A stretch of DNA of 64,000 bases from Actinomadura mexicana (GCF_900188105.1 NZ_FZNP01000001.1:744001-808000), one strand, 5' to 3'. Numbered from the stretch's first letter, positions 1 to 8,649 are shown. Notes: generated from the sequence alone by a model not told the origin. Made by a program: numbers and translations.

Positions 1-599
1 TCCGCCAGGTACTCCAGGTACCGGCGCGCCGTGACCCGGGAGACCCCGGTGAGGTCGGCGGCAGCGGCGGCGGACAGGCCCTCGGCGGCCGAGGCCAGCA
101 CGTCGGTCACGGCCTGAAGCGTCTCCCCGCTCATCTTCTTGGGCAGCGCATGGTGGTCGGGGGTGCGCAGGGTGGCGAGCATCCCGTCCACGTCCGCCTG
201 CCCGCTGACCTCCCCCGAGCCCACCGCCTGCTCCCGGAACCGCGCGTACCGGACGAGCTTGTCGCACAGCGACGCGAACGTGAACGGCTTCAGCAGGTAC
301 TGGACGATGCCGACCGCCACGGCGGTGCGGATCACCGCGAGGTCCCGCGCGGACGTCACGGCGATGACGTCCACGTCCCGCCCCCCGGCGCGCAGCGCGC
401 GGCAGACGGTGAGGCCGTGCGTGTCCGGCAGGTAGAAGTCCAGCAGGACGACGTCGACCTGCGCGCGCTCGCAGAACCGCAGCGCGTCCGCCCCCGAGTG
501 CACGACCCCGGCGACGGTGAACCCGGCGACCCGCTCGACGTAGGTCCGGTGCGCCTCCGCCGCCACCGGGTCGTCCTCGACCACCAGCACTCTGATCAC
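1..599 (-). CDS. Response regulator of the CitB/DcuR type (3' end outside window)
   Basis: This is the DNA-binding half of a two-component system that likely senses an extracellular carboxylate. About 199 residues are visible; the C-terminus runs off the window start. The receiver domain (about 1-120) has the acidic pair D9/D10, phospho-acceptor D54 (in LLDFYLP), T82 and K104. A linker then leads to a winged-helix-like output domain (AADLTGVSRVTARRYLEYL near the end), as in CitB/DcuR/MalR regulators. It starts with GTG at 599, overlapping the TGA of the kinase gene (GTGA), so the pair is translationally coupled. The family is clear; the ligand is unknown. Confidence 0.9.
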   Translation of the reverse strand, partial: MIRVLVVEDDPVAAEAHRTYVERVAGFTVAGVVHSGADALRFCERAQVDVVLLDFYLPDTHGLTVCRALRAGGRDVDVIAVTSARDLAVIRTAVAVGIVQYLLKPFTFASLCDKLVRYARFREQAVGSGEVSGQADVDGMLATLRTPDHHALPKKMSGETLQAVTDVLASAAEGLSAAAAADLTGVSRVTARRYLEYLA

Positions 600-2428
600 A
601 GCTCACCGCCCCCGTGCCGGGCCTGCGCCGCCCGCCTCGGCAGGGGCAGCCGGACGGTGAACACGGCGCCGTGGCCGGGACGGGCGGCGCTCACCCGCAC
701 GTCACCGCCGTTGCGGCGGACGGCCTGGCCGACCAGGGCGAGGCCGAGGCCGTGCCCGACCGGGCCGCCGGACGTCTTCGTCGTCCACCCGCGCCGGAAC
801 ATCTCGGGCATGGCGGACGGGTCCACGCCCGGTCCGCTGTCGGACACCTCCAGCACGAGCGCCCCGTCCCGCTCGCGGGCGCTGACGCCGACGCGCGGCG
901 GCCGGTCGGCGGCGCCCTCGATGGCCGCGTCGACCGCGTTGTCGATGAGGTTGCCGAGAATGGTGACCAGGTCGCGCGGCTCGATCGAGCCCTCGATCAC
1001 GGTGTCCTCGCCGATCACGAGCTCCACGCCGCGCTCCCCCGCCTCGGCGGACTTGCCGAGCAGCAGCGCGGCCAGCACCGGCTCGCCGGCCGAGCCGACG
1101 ACCCGGTCGGTGAGCCGCTGCGCGCTCGCCAGCTCGGCCGTCGCGAACTCCACGGCCTGCTCGGGACGGCCCAGCTCCACCAGCGACACCACCGTGTGCA
1201 GGCGGTTCGCGGCCTCGTGCGCCTGGGAGCGCAGCGACTCGGCGAACCCGCGCACCGTGTCCAGCTCGCCCGTCAGCGCCTGCAGTTCGGTGTGGTCCCG
1301 CAGGGTGACGACGTTGCCCATCACCCGGTCCCGCGACCGGACGGGCGAGGTGTTCACCACGAGCACCCGCGTGTCCCCCACATGGATCTCGTCCGACCGC
1401 CGCTCGCCCGACACCAGTGTCGCCACCAGCTCCTCCGGCAACCCCAGCTCCGCCACGTTCCGCCCCCGCAGGTCCCCCGCGGACCGCCCGGACGGCGTCC
1501 CGCCCCCGCGGCCCGCACTGATCGCCCGCCCGCCCGGACCGGACCGGCCGCGGGGCGCCCCGATCTCGCGCTCCTCTCCGGCCGCACCCGAACGGTCGCC
1601 CGGCACGGACGGCCCAGGCAGTGCCCCGCCCCCGCGCCCCCTTCCGGGCACCGCACCCTTCCCCCGCGCCTCCAGGTCGAGGAGGTGCCTCGCGGCGTCG
1701 TTGCAGAGGACGACGCGGCCCGTGCGGTCGAGGATGAGGAGGCCCTCGCGGACGGCGTGCAGGATCGCCTCGTAGTACTCGAACATGCCGCGCAGCTCGT
1801 CGGGGGCGACGCCGCGGGTCTGGCGGCGGAGACGGGCGGAGACGAGACAGCTGCCGGCCATCCCCACGGCGAGGACGGCCGCGGCGACGGCCCCGAGGGC
1901 CAGCAGGCGCCGGCGGAGATCGGCCGAGATCGCCTTGACCGTGATGCCGACCGCGACCAGGGCGACCACGCGGTGGTCCTCGCCGAAGACGGGGGCGACG
2001 GTGCGCACGGACGGTCCGAGCGTGCCGGTGTAGGTCTCGGTGAACGTCCGGCCGGCGAGCGCGGGGGCGGTGTTGCCGACGAACGTCCCGCCGATGCGCG
2101 ACGGGTTCGGATGCGTGTAGCGGATCCCCGCCGGGCTCATGATCGTGATGAAGTCGACGCCGGTGTCGTAGCGGACGCGTTCGGCGTAGGGCTGCAGGAG
2201 GCGGCTCGGGGCCGGGTCGGCGAGCGCGGTCCGGACGGTCGGGGCGTCGGCGATGCTCTCGGCGACCGCCGACACCGTCTGGGTCGCGCTGGCGTCGACG
2301 GCGCGGCCGGAGTCCAGGAAGGCCAGCGTCGCGCCGACCGCCACGAGGAGCCCGACGATCGCCGCCTGGAGCACGAGCAACTGCCGGGCCAGGCTCCAGC
2401 GGCCCGGCGCCGCCCATCGAGGACGCAC
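596..2428 (-). CDS. Sensor histidine kinase of the CitA/DcuS type
   Basis: This membrane kinase is paired with the overlapping response regulator. Order of parts in 610 residues: TM1 about 14-37, an extracytoplasmic PASTA-free sensor of the CitA PAS-like type about 40-165, TM2 about 174-197, a cytoplasmic PAS domain about 212-380, a dimerisation helix with phospho-acceptor H404 (SQAHEAANRL), and a HATPase domain with N box (LIDNAVDAA, near 487) and glycine boxes. The cytoplasmic PAS domain is interrupted at about 256-324 by a Gly/Arg/Pro-rich low-complexity insert that homologues normally lack. CitA-type kinases bind di- or tricarboxylates, but no transporter gene is visible nearby to name the ligand. 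Confidence 0.9.
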   Translation of the reverse strand: MRPRWAAPGRWSLARQLLVLQAAIVGLLVAVGATLAFLDSGRAVDASATQTVSAVAESIADAPTVRTALADPAPSRLLQPYAERVRYDTGVDFITIMSPAGIRYTHPNPSRIGGTFVGNTAPALAGRTFTETYTGTLGPSVRTVAPVFGEDHRVVALVAVGITVKAISADLRRRLLALGAVAAAVLAVGMAGSCLVSARLRRQTRGVAPDELRGMFEYYEAILHAVREGLLILDRTGRVVLCNDAARHLLDLEARGKGAVPGRGRGGGALPGPSVPGDRSGAAGEEREIGAPRGRSGPGGRAISAGRGGGTPSGRSAGDLRGRNVAELGLPEELVATLVSGERRSDEIHVGDTRVLVVNTSPVRSRDRVMGNVVTLRDHTELQALTGELDTVRGFAESLRSQAHEAANRLHTVVSLVELGRPEQAVEFATAELASAQRLTDRVVGSAGEPVLAALLLGKSAEAGERGVELVIGEDTVIEGSIEPRDLVTILGNLIDNAVDAAIEGAADRPPRVGVSARERDGALVLEVSDSGPGVDPSAMPEMFRRGWTTKTSGGPVGHGLGLALVGQAVRRNGGDVRVSAARPGHGAVFTVRLPLPRRAAQARHGGGEL

Positions 2429-2803
2429 TCCCGCCCCTCCCCGTCACCACATCGCACTTGCCGTGAACGAAATGTACACAAGGGTGACCGCCGTCACGGA
2501 ACCGCGCATAGTCACGGGTGGACAGCCCGCCGGCCCCCCGCCTGACCTGCGAGCTCACCCCCAGAGCGGCGCCCATGGTGTGCATGCTCCGGCTCCGGCC
2601 GGAGGATGGGCGCCGCCGCGGGGCGGCGGCCCGCCCCCGGATCCGACCGGACCGGGCGGGCGCCGCCCCTCGCACCGAGGCCGGATCCTGAGCCGAAGCG
2701 GCCCCCGTGGACGAGGGGCCGGTCCCCGCGGCCGGCGGCGCGTCCGCCTAGAGGCCCGGCCGCCCGGCGCCGCGCGTCCCCGCTCCGGCGCCGGGCGGGC
2801 GTT
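2429..2803. other. Intergenic stretch between the sensor kinase and amaP
   Basis: About 375 bases with no convincing gene. It is the 5' region of the sensor kinase and the 3' side of amaP, which are on the same strand. The only structure I see is a short hairpin, GTGAC-N4-GTCAC, at about 2484-2497. Reading frames across it are Arg/Pro/Gly-rich shadows typical of high-GC non-coding DNA. Confidence 0.5.
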
Positions 2804-3379
2804 TCACGCGGACTCGGGCTGCGGACGGCGCCGGCGCAGGCGCCTGCGGGGCGGCTCGACCACCGGCCGGAAGCGGATCACCACCGGGAGGTCGGGCATG
2901 CCGACCGCTCGGCGGTACCGCTCGACCGGACCGGCGCCGAGTTCCCCGTACACCTCGCTCACGAGGGTGTCGCCCGCACAGGACACGTTCAGCCGCAGGC
3001 GCGGCCGGTCGACCGTCCCGGTGAGGCGGGCGCGGACGTCCTGGACGCCGGGCAGGCCGCGCGCGTCCCGGTGCAGGACGTCGGCGGCGGCGCCGGCCCG
3101 GGCGCGGGTCTCGGGGTCGAGGTCGGGCCACCGCTGGTGGACGACGGCCCGCCCCTGGAGGACCAGCCACAACTGGCCGGCGAGCGCCAGCACTTCGGCG
3201 GCGCCCGCCGCGGCGGGCAGGAACCAGCCGGCCTCCCGGGTGAAGCGCGCCAGCGCCGGGTCGAGCAGCGGGCGCTCCGACAGGGCGCCGAACGCGTCGA
3301 AGGCGCCGAGGCCGAGGGCGAGGCCGGACGCGCCGGCCAGCAGCAGCACCGCCCCGGTCACCGCGGTCGCGATCCTCAT
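2804..3379 (-). CDS. amaP: Alkaline shock response membrane anchor protein AmaP
   Basis: This is a 191-residue membrane protein of the AmaP type, which anchors Asp23/Gls24 proteins to the membrane. It has two hydrophobic helices near the N-terminus (about 3-25 and 50-75, with a PAAAGAAEVLALAG core), then a soluble beta domain (about 95-175) and an Arg-rich end. I chose ATG at 3379 because upstream in-frame codons are a 21-bp tandem repeat coding for Asp-Arg-Ser-Gly-Gly heptads. An in-frame start at 3580 would give 258 residues and cannot be excluded. A DUF6286 gene lies upstream, as is common in actinomycete Asp23 clusters, but no Asp23 gene is in the window. Confidence 0.75.
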   Translation of the reverse strand: MRIATAVTGAVLLLAGASGLALGLGAFDAFGALSERPLLDPALARFTREAGWFLPAAAGAAEVLALAGQLWLVLQGRAVVHQRWPDLDPETRARAGAAADVLHRDARGLPGVQDVRARLTGTVDRPRLRLNVSCAGDTLVSEVYGELGAGPVERYRRAVGMPDLPVVIRFRPVVEPPRRRLRRRRPQPESA

Positions 3380-3388
3380 CGTCAGTCC

Positions 3389-3600
3389 TTCCGTCGGCAC
3401 CGTCGGCCTCTCCGCAGCACTGTCAGATCTCCTGCCGGCGCGGTCGGACACCCCGCCGGCACTGGCGGACCTTCCGCCGGAACGGTCAGTCCCTCCGCCG
3501 GAACGGTCAGACGCTCCGCCGGAAGGGTCAGTCCCTCCGCCGGAACGGTCAGACGCTCCGCCGGCACTGTTCGCGTCCACGCCGGCACCTCAGTCCTTCC
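3389..3600. repeat. 21-bp tandem repeat array upstream of amaP
   Basis: About nine to ten imperfect 21-bp units based on CTCCGCCGGAACGGTCAG plus three bases. The four central units (about 3473-3560) are nearly identical and alternate between ...TCAGTCC and ...TCAGACG, giving a 42-bp higher-order period. The array fills the space between DUF6286 and amaP and runs into the end of DUF6286. On the minus strand it stays open in the amaP frame and codes for heptads such as DRSGGGT and DRSGGAS. Confidence 0.9.
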
Positions 3601-4204
3601 GCCAGCCGAGGCGGACGTCGACCGGGGGCCGGTGCATCGGCTCGATCCGGTCCAGCCGCGCGTCGACCGCGTCGTGGACGAGGTCGGCGAGGTTCGCCGG
3701 GTTGCGGTAGTGGGTGGCGGCCCGCACGAGCAGGCCCCGGCGGAAGATCCCGAGGCCCCGGACGCGGGCGCGCTCGATACCGGGGACCTCCAGCGCCGCG
3801 GCCGCGAGCGTGCGGCGCAGCGCGGCGCGGCCGATGACGCCCGCCAGCCGCGGATCGGCGCCCGCCAGCGGCACCCCGCGCAGCCGTCCGGGCAGCGCGG
3901 CCGCCATGAAGACGGCCCCGAGGGCGGCCACCGCGCCCGACGCCGCCAGCACGTCCGGGTCGTTCCAGGCGTGCCGCCGCAGGGCCTGCACGACCGGGGC
4001 GACGCCCGGCACCGGGTGGACGGCCGATCCGAGCGCCCCGGCGAGCAGTTCGATCGCGGCCACCCCGGCGAAGGCGGTCACCAGCAGCGCCGCGGCGAGC
4101 CCGGCGAGCGCGCGGCGGGGCCGCAGCTCGCGGACGGCGAGCCGGCGCGCCAGCCGCCTGCCCTGCGCCTCCTCGATCAGCTCCTTGACCAGCGTCTCGG
4201 CCAT
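3590..4204 (-). CDS. DUF6286 family membrane protein
   Basis: This 204-residue protein has two hydrophobic helices (about 33-58 and 85-105) followed by a C-terminal soluble domain of about 80 residues, the layout of DUF6286 proteins. In actinomycetes these are found beside Asp23/Gls24 and AmaP genes, so it probably belongs to an envelope-stress membrane complex with the downstream amaP. I prefer ATG at 4204 over GTG at 4210 because GGGGG lies 5 nt upstream of it. Its molecular function is unknown. The array of 21-bp repeats begins at its 3' end. Confidence 0.75.
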   Translation of the reverse strand: MAETLVKELIEEAQGRRLARRLAVRELRPRRALAGLAAALLVTAFAGVAAIELLAGALGSAVHPVPGVAPVVQALRRHAWNDPDVLAASGAVAALGAVFMAAALPGRLRGVPLAGADPRLAGVIGRAALRRTLAAAALEVPGIERARVRGLGIFRRGLLVRAATHYRNPANLADLVHDAVDARLDRIEPMHRPPVDVRLGWRKD

Positions 4205-4323
4205 AGCCACCCCCGTGAGCCCTCGGCACGTCCGGCTTCGTCACCCATGGTGCGCGAAAGTCACGCGGAGTGAAACACGCCATGCCGACATCTCACGCGT
4301 TCGCCGGTCGGGGGAACCGCAGG

Positions 4324-5193
4324 TCAGCGGAAGACGACCGTCCGGTCGCCGTTGAGCAGCACGCGGTGCTCGGCGTGCCAGCGGACGGCGCGGGCGAGCG
4401 CGAGGCACTCCACGTCGCGTCCCACGGCCACCAGCTCCTCCGGGCTGTGGCTGTGGTCGACGCGCGCGACCTCCTGCTCGATGATCGGCCCCTCGTCCAG
4501 GTCGGCGGTGACGTAGTGCGCGGTCGCGCCGATCAACTTCACGCCGCGCGCGTGCGCCTGGTGGTAGGGGCGGGCTCCCTTGAAGCTCGGCAGGAACGAG
4601 TGGTGGATGTTGATGATCGCGCCGGGCAGCTTGGCGCAGAAGTCGTCGGACAGGATCTGCATGTACCGGGCGAGGACGACGAGGTCGGCGCGGTAGTGCT
4701 CGACCAGCGTCAGGATCTCGGCCTCCTGCGCGGCCTTGCCGCCCGGCCCGGCCGGCAGGTGGTGGTAGTCGATCCCGTACGACTGGGTGAGCGGCCGCAG
4801 GTCGGGGTGGTTGGACGCGACCGCGACGATGTCGATGTCGAGCAGCCCGGACCGCGTCCGGTAGAGCAGGTCGTTGAGGCAGTGCCCGCCCTTCGACACC
4901 ATGATCAGCACGCGCGGGCGCTCGGCCAGCGGGTGCAGCCGCCACTCCAGCCCGAGCTCGGGCACCAGGGACGCGAACGCGCCGCGCAGCTCGTCGGGGT
5001 CGGTGTCATCGAGCGCCGCGAACTGCACCCGCATGAAGTAGGTGCCGGTCTCGCCGTCGCCGAACTGCTGGCTCTCGACGATGTTGCACCCGCGCTCGGC
5101 CAGCAGCCCCGAGACGGCGGCCACGATGCCGGGCCGATCGGGGCAGGACAGGGTCAGCACGTACTCGTTCAAGGGTTCGCTCACGGGTCTCAT
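4324..5193 (-). CDS. purU: Formyltetrahydrofolate deformylase PurU
   Basis: PurU hydrolyses 10-formyl-tetrahydrofolate to formate and tetrahydrofolate, balancing the one-carbon pool and supplying formate. The 289 residues match the usual length. An N-terminal ACT regulatory domain (about 8-85) precedes a formyltransferase-fold domain. The catalytic Asn-His-Asp set is visible as N195 and H197 in IINIHHSF and D233 in TADLDEGPII. A GAGG ribosome-binding site lies about 5 nt before ATG 5193. It stands alone between the AmaP cluster and a divergently transcribed esterase. Confidence 0.96.
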   Translation of the reverse strand: MRPVSEPLNEYVLTLSCPDRPGIVAAVSGLLAERGCNIVESQQFGDGETGTYFMRVQFAALDDTDPDELRGAFASLVPELGLEWRLHPLAERPRVLIMVSKGGHCLNDLLYRTRSGLLDIDIVAVASNHPDLRPLTQSYGIDYHHLPAGPGGKAAQEAEILTLVEHYRADLVVLARYMQILSDDFCAKLPGAIINIHHSFLPSFKGARPYHQAHARGVKLIGATAHYVTADLDEGPIIEQEVARVDHSHSPEELVAVGRDVECLALARAVRWHAEHRVLLNGDRTVVFR

Positions 5194-5375
5194 TCTTGCC
5201 TCGGCGCGGGAAGCGCCAGCTCAGGACGGGTCCCTCCCGAGCTTACGCGGGGGCGTCCCCGTCCCGCCGCCGTACCGGCCGGTCGGGCGGGCTCCGCGCG
5301 GGGGACGCCGGCGGGCCCCGGCCTGCCGCGACCGCCTTGTCTACCGGTGAGTAGTTTGAAGGCTCGCCTTGGGGT

Positions 5376-5381
5376 TACCTT
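5376..5381 (+). promoter_or_regulatory. -10 box TACCTT of a leaderless esterase transcript
   Basis: TACCTT fits TANNNT and ends 7 nt before ATG 5389. Transcription would then start at or beside the start codon. There is no Shine-Dalgarno sequence in between. I see no strong -35 box. Confidence 0.5.
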
Positions 5382-5388
5382 TGCCCCC

Positions 5389-6330
5389 ATGCGGCGAATC
5401 GCGCTCGTGGCGCTGGCGGTCACCCTGGCCCTGGCGGGCTGCACCGACAAGACCGGCGGGAAGGGCGGCGAGGCCGGGAAGGGCGGCCGTCCCGCGACGG
5501 TCGACGGCGTCCCGACATCCGAAGGGACGCACAAGCAGAAGCTCGACGTGGGGACGGTCGGGCACCGCGAGTACCTGCTGCACGTCCCGTCCAAGGTCGC
5601 GGGCGGGAAGTGGAAGGACGGCGAGCCGGCCGACAAGCCCGCACTGGTCATCGCCCTGCACGGCGGCCTGGCCAACATGTCGAAGATGCGGGACCTGACC
5701 GGCTTCGACAAGCTGTCGGACGAGCACGGCTTCCTCGTCGCCTACCCCGACGGGGTCATGACCACGTGGAACGCGGGCGACTGCTGCGGCGCGGCGAAGG
5801 TCGGGAACGTCGACGACGTCGGGTTCCTCGGCAAGCTCATCGACCGGCTCACCGGCGCCGGGCTGGCCGACCCCCGGCGCGTCTATGTCACCGGGTTCTC
5901 CAACGGCGCCGGGATGGCGTACCGGATGGCCTGCGAGAAGCCCGGCAAGGTGGCGGCGATCGGGGTGGTCGAGGGCGCGCTGGTGACCGCGTGCGATCCG
6001 GGCCGCCCGGTCTCGGCGATGATCTTCCACGGGACGGCGGACGGGAGCGTGCCCTTCAACGGGGGCGGCAATCGCGACTTCAACGACAAGCGCCCGTTCC
6101 CGCCGGTCTCGGACGCGGTGAACTTCTGGCGCAGGCTCGCGGGGCTGCCGCAGCCGCGCGAGCGGGTGAAGGCGCTGAGCGACGACACCCGGTGCGAGAG
6201 CACGGGCAAGGGCGGGCAGGGCGTCGCCGTGACCTTCTGCAGGATCGACGGCGGGCGGCACCAGTGGCCCCGGGAGGCGAGCTCCATGCTCTGGAGCTTC
6301 TTCGCCGCCCATCCCCGAAGCGGGACGTGA
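5389..6330 (+). CDS. Secreted lipoprotein esterase (PHB depolymerase / feruloyl esterase family)
   Basis: This is an extracytoplasmic alpha/beta-hydrolase of the LpqC type, 313 residues. The signal peptide ends in the lipobox LAGC, so C18 should be lipidated. A Gly/Lys-rich linker follows, then the hydrolase domain from about residue 45. It contains HGGLANM (oxyanion loop), the nucleophile elbow GFSNG with S171, an Asp in HGTADGSVPF and the catalytic His in GGRHQWP. Paired Cys residues (GDCCGA) are typical of the family. The substrate could be an ester of a plant phenolic or a polyhydroxyalkanoate; the sequence does not decide. Expression probably starts from a leaderless promoter. Confidence 0.88.
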   Translation: MRRIALVALAVTLALAGCTDKTGGKGGEAGKGGRPATVDGVPTSEGTHKQKLDVGTVGHREYLLHVPSKVAGGKWKDGEPADKPALVIALHGGLANMSKMRDLTGFDKLSDEHGFLVAYPDGVMTTWNAGDCCGAAKVGNVDDVGFLGKLIDRLTGAGLADPRRVYVTGFSNGAGMAYRMACEKPGKVAAIGVVEGALVTACDPGRPVSAMIFHGTADGSVPFNGGGNRDFNDKRPFPPVSDAVNFWRRLAGLPQPRERVKALSDDTRCESTGKGGQGVAVTFCRIDGGRHQWPREASSMLWSFFAAHPRSGT

Positions 6331-6351
6331 GAGCTTTTCATATTCATTCGG

Positions 6352-6357
6352 TAGTGT
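6352..6357 (+). promoter_or_regulatory. -10 box TAGTGT of a leaderless transcript
   Basis: TAGTGT lies 6 nt before the GTG start at 6364 of the alanine-racemase-fold gene, with no Shine-Dalgarno sequence between. This supports GTG 6364 over the in-frame ATG at 6373. Confidence 0.5.
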
Positions 6358-6363
6358 GGCATC

Positions 6364-7557
6364 GTGACGAGCATGAACCTCCGGGACCGCTATGACGCCG
6401 CGACCGCCGGACTAGAGGCGCCGTTCGCCGTCGTCGACCTCGCGGCCTTCCGCGCCAACGCCGCCGACCTCGTGCGCCGCGCGGCGGGCAAGCCCATCCG
6501 GGTCGCCAGCAAGTCGGTGCGCTGCCGGGCCCTCCTGGAGGACGTCCTCGCGATGGACGGCTTCGCCGGGATCATGGCGTTCACCCTCCCCGAGGCGCTC
6601 TGGCTCGCCGCCGAGGGCGCCGGCGACGACATCCTCGTCGCCTACCCCACGGCCGACCGCAGCGCGATCGCCGCGCTCGCCGACGATCCCCGCGCCTCCC
6701 GCGCCGTCACGCTGATGGTCGACTCCCCCGAGCACCTCGACCTGATCGAGTCCGCCGCGGGCGACCGGCGCGTGCGGGTCTGCATCGACATCGACGCCTC
6801 GTTCCGCACGCTCGGCGGCCGGGTCCGGATCGGCGCGCTGCGCTCCCCGCTGCACACCGCCGCCGACGTCCGGGCGTTCGCCGAGCTGGTCCTCAAGCGG
6901 CCCGCGCTCGACCTCGTCGGCCTGATGGCCTACGAGTCGCAGATCGCCGGCGTCGGCGACGTGCCGCCCGGCCGGCCGGCGCGGGGCCGCGTCATCCGCG
7001 CCATGCAGCGGCAGTCCCGGGCGGAGCTGGCCCGGCGCCGCGCGGCGATCGTCAAGGCCGTCCAGGAGCTGACCGAGCTGGAGTTCGTCAACGGCGGCGG
7101 CACCGGCAGCGTCGAGAAGACCGCGGCCGAGCGCGCCGTCACCGAGGTCGCGGCCGGCTCCGGCCTCTACCAGCCGCACCTGTTCGACCAGTACTCCAAC
7201 TTCACCGGACGGCCCGCCGCGCTGTTCGCGCTGCCCGTCGTCCGGCGCCCGGCGCCCGGCGTCGTGACGTGCCTCGGCGGCGGGTACCTCGCGTCCGGAC
7301 CGGCCGACGCCGTCCGCCTCCCGCAGCCCTACCTGCCGACGGGCCTGTCCTACGACGGCAACGAGGGCGCGGGCGAGGTGCAGACGCCGCTGCTCGGACG
7401 CGCCGCCGACCTGCTGGCGGTCGGCGACCGCGTCTGGTTCCGCCACACCAAGGCCGGCGAGCTGTGCGAACGCTTCGACGCGCTGCACCTCATCGAGGAC
7501 GGCCGGCGCGTCCGCACCGTCCCCACCTACCGGGGCGAGGGCCGCACGTTCCTGTGA
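6364..7557 (+). CDS. PLP-dependent amino acid deaminase/aldolase (alanine racemase N-terminal fold)
   Basis: This 397-residue enzyme has the alanine racemase-type PLP barrel of the D-threonine aldolase/D-serine dehydratase family. The likely PLP lysine is in RVASKSVR (about residue 49). FVNGGGTGS (near 240) matches the phosphate-binding region, and the C-terminal beta domain ends with a His/Asp-containing metal-site-like segment (VWFRHTKAGELCERFD). In many actinomycetes this gene precedes a D-arabinono-1,4-lactone oxidase, but here a SIMPL gene follows. The substrate is unproven; D-threonine or a related beta-hydroxy amino acid is the family precedent. Confidence 0.85.
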   Translation: MTSMNLRDRYDAATAGLEAPFAVVDLAAFRANAADLVRRAAGKPIRVASKSVRCRALLEDVLAMDGFAGIMAFTLPEALWLAAEGAGDDILVAYPTADRSAIAALADDPRASRAVTLMVDSPEHLDLIESAAGDRRVRVCIDIDASFRTLGGRVRIGALRSPLHTAADVRAFAELVLKRPALDLVGLMAYESQIAGVGDVPPGRPARGRVIRAMQRQSRAELARRRAAIVKAVQELTELEFVNGGGTGSVEKTAAERAVTEVAAGSGLYQPHLFDQYSNFTGRPAALFALPVVRRPAPGVVTCLGGGYLASGPADAVRLPQPYLPTGLSYDGNEGAGEVQTPLLGRAADLLAVGDRVWFRHTKAGELCERFDALHLIEDGRRVRTVPTYRGEGRTFL

Positions 7558-7574
7558 GCGCCCGCCCGACCGTC

Positions 7575-7580
7575 TAGGTT
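7575..7580 (+). promoter_or_regulatory. -10 box TAGGTT of a leaderless transcript
   Basis: TAGGTT is followed by seven bases (a G run and C) and then ATG 7588. This spacing supports ATG 7588 as a leaderless start rather than an upstream in-frame start at 7579. Confidence 0.5.
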
Positions 7581-7587
7581 GGGGGGC

Positions 7588-8259
7588 ATGAGCGACGCTC
7601 CCAAGATCAGTGTCCGCGGCGAGGCGGTGCTGGAGGCCGAGCCGGAGATCGCACGGCTGTCGGTGCACGTCCAGTCGCAGGAGTCGGACCGGCGCGCGGC
7701 CCTCGACCGGCTCACCGAGCGGAACCAGCAGTGCCTCGACCTGGTCAGGTCCTACGGCGAGGCCGTGGAGAAGCTGGAGACCGGCGGCCTGTCGATCACG
7801 CCGCTGCTGAAGTACAAGCGGCGCGAGGGCGACGTCCGCGCCTACCGCGGCACCGTCTGGATCAAGATCACGGTCAGCGACTTCGCGGTGCTGGGCGAGC
7901 TGGTCACCCGGCTCGGCGACCTGGAGCGCACCTACCTCACCGGGCCGGAGTGGGACCTGCGGCCGGGCAGCGAGGTGTACCGGCGGGCCGCGCGGCAGGC
8001 GGCGAACGAGGCCGTCGAGCGGGCCCGCGGCTACGCCGAGGCGCTCGGGGCCCGGCTCACCGGCCTGGTGGAGCTGTCGGACGAGGGCCTCGGCCGCGAC
8101 GGCGGCCCGGGCGGGCCCGTCGCGCTCGCCGCCGCCTACGGGCGCGCGCCGGGCGGCGCCGCCGAGGAGCCCGAGCCGATCGACCTGGAGCCCGAGACGC
8201 AGATCGTCCGCGCCACCGTCGAGGCCCGGTTCACCGCGACGGCGCCCGACCTCGGCTGA
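7588..8259 (+). CDS. SIMPL (DUF541) domain protein
   Basis: This 223-residue soluble protein is almost entirely a SIMPL domain. It starts with ISVRGEAVLEAEPEIARLSV, the usual first strand of the fold, and carries the family pattern of alternating strands and a long helix (RRAARQAANEAVERARGYAEALG). Unlike most periplasmic SIMPL proteins it has no signal peptide, so it is probably cytoplasmic. SIMPL proteins have been linked to signalling and oxidative stress, but no specific activity can be assigned. A C-terminal loop rich in Gly/Pro/Ala (about 167-200) is likely flexible. Confidence 0.85.
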   Translation: MSDAPKISVRGEAVLEAEPEIARLSVHVQSQESDRRAALDRLTERNQQCLDLVRSYGEAVEKLETGGLSITPLLKYKRREGDVRAYRGTVWIKITVSDFAVLGELVTRLGDLERTYLTGPEWDLRPGSEVYRRAARQAANEAVERARGYAEALGARLTGLVELSDEGLGRDGGPGGPVALAAAYGRAPGGAAEEPEPIDLEPETQIVRATVEARFTATAPDLG

Positions 8260-8310
8260 CCGGCGGGGCCTCGGCTGAACGGCGGGGCCGCCGCGCCCGT
8301 ACTCCTGGAC

Positions 8311-8649
8311 GTGGGAGGAACGGACTGCGGGGTGTACCGGATCGGCCTCGGCGTCTACGCCATCGGACGGCTCGCCGGCGCCGAGGCGGACGCGCTGGCG
8401 GCGCACCTGAACGGCTGCCCGCCGTGCCGGGCCGAGCTCGCCCGGCTCCGCGACGTCGCCGAGCTGCTCGCCCGCTCCGCCCGGCAGTGGAACGGCGGCG
8501 TCCCGCCGCACTCCGGTGCCGTCCCGCCGCATCCGAGCCCCGCCCGCAGACGCGGAAGCGCCGGCCGCGGACCGCGGACCGGCGCCTCGGGGACGGGGCT
8601 CAGCGGTGCCTGCGCCTACGGCGCCGCAGGACCAGGGCGGTCACGATGA
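8311..8649 (+). CDS. Small zinc-finger (zf-HC2-like) anti-sigma-type protein
   Basis: This 112-residue protein begins with an anti-sigma zinc-finger motif: an early Cys (C6), then H-x3-C-x2-C in HLNGCPPC, with the typical helix ADALAAHL before it. The rest is Pro/Gly/Arg-rich and has no clear membrane helix, so it lacks the usual second half of a ZAS anti-sigma factor. The GTG at 8311 keeps the first Cys; a GTG at 8332 has a better-placed GGAGGA but would lose it. No sigma-factor gene is adjacent. The 3' end overlaps the convergent DUF3618 gene by 50 nt. Confidence 0.6.
   Translation: MGGTDCGVYRIGLGVYAIGRLAGAEADALAAHLNGCPPCRAELARLRDVAELLARSARQWNGGVPPHSGAVPPHPSPARRRGSAGRGPRTGASGTGLSGACAYGAAGPGRSR

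Noticed and set aside
2748..3170. Open 140-codon frame on the minus strand over amaP
   Set aside because: It is Arg/Pro/Gly-rich and out of frame with AmaP, which is supported by family sequence. It is a GC-rich shadow.
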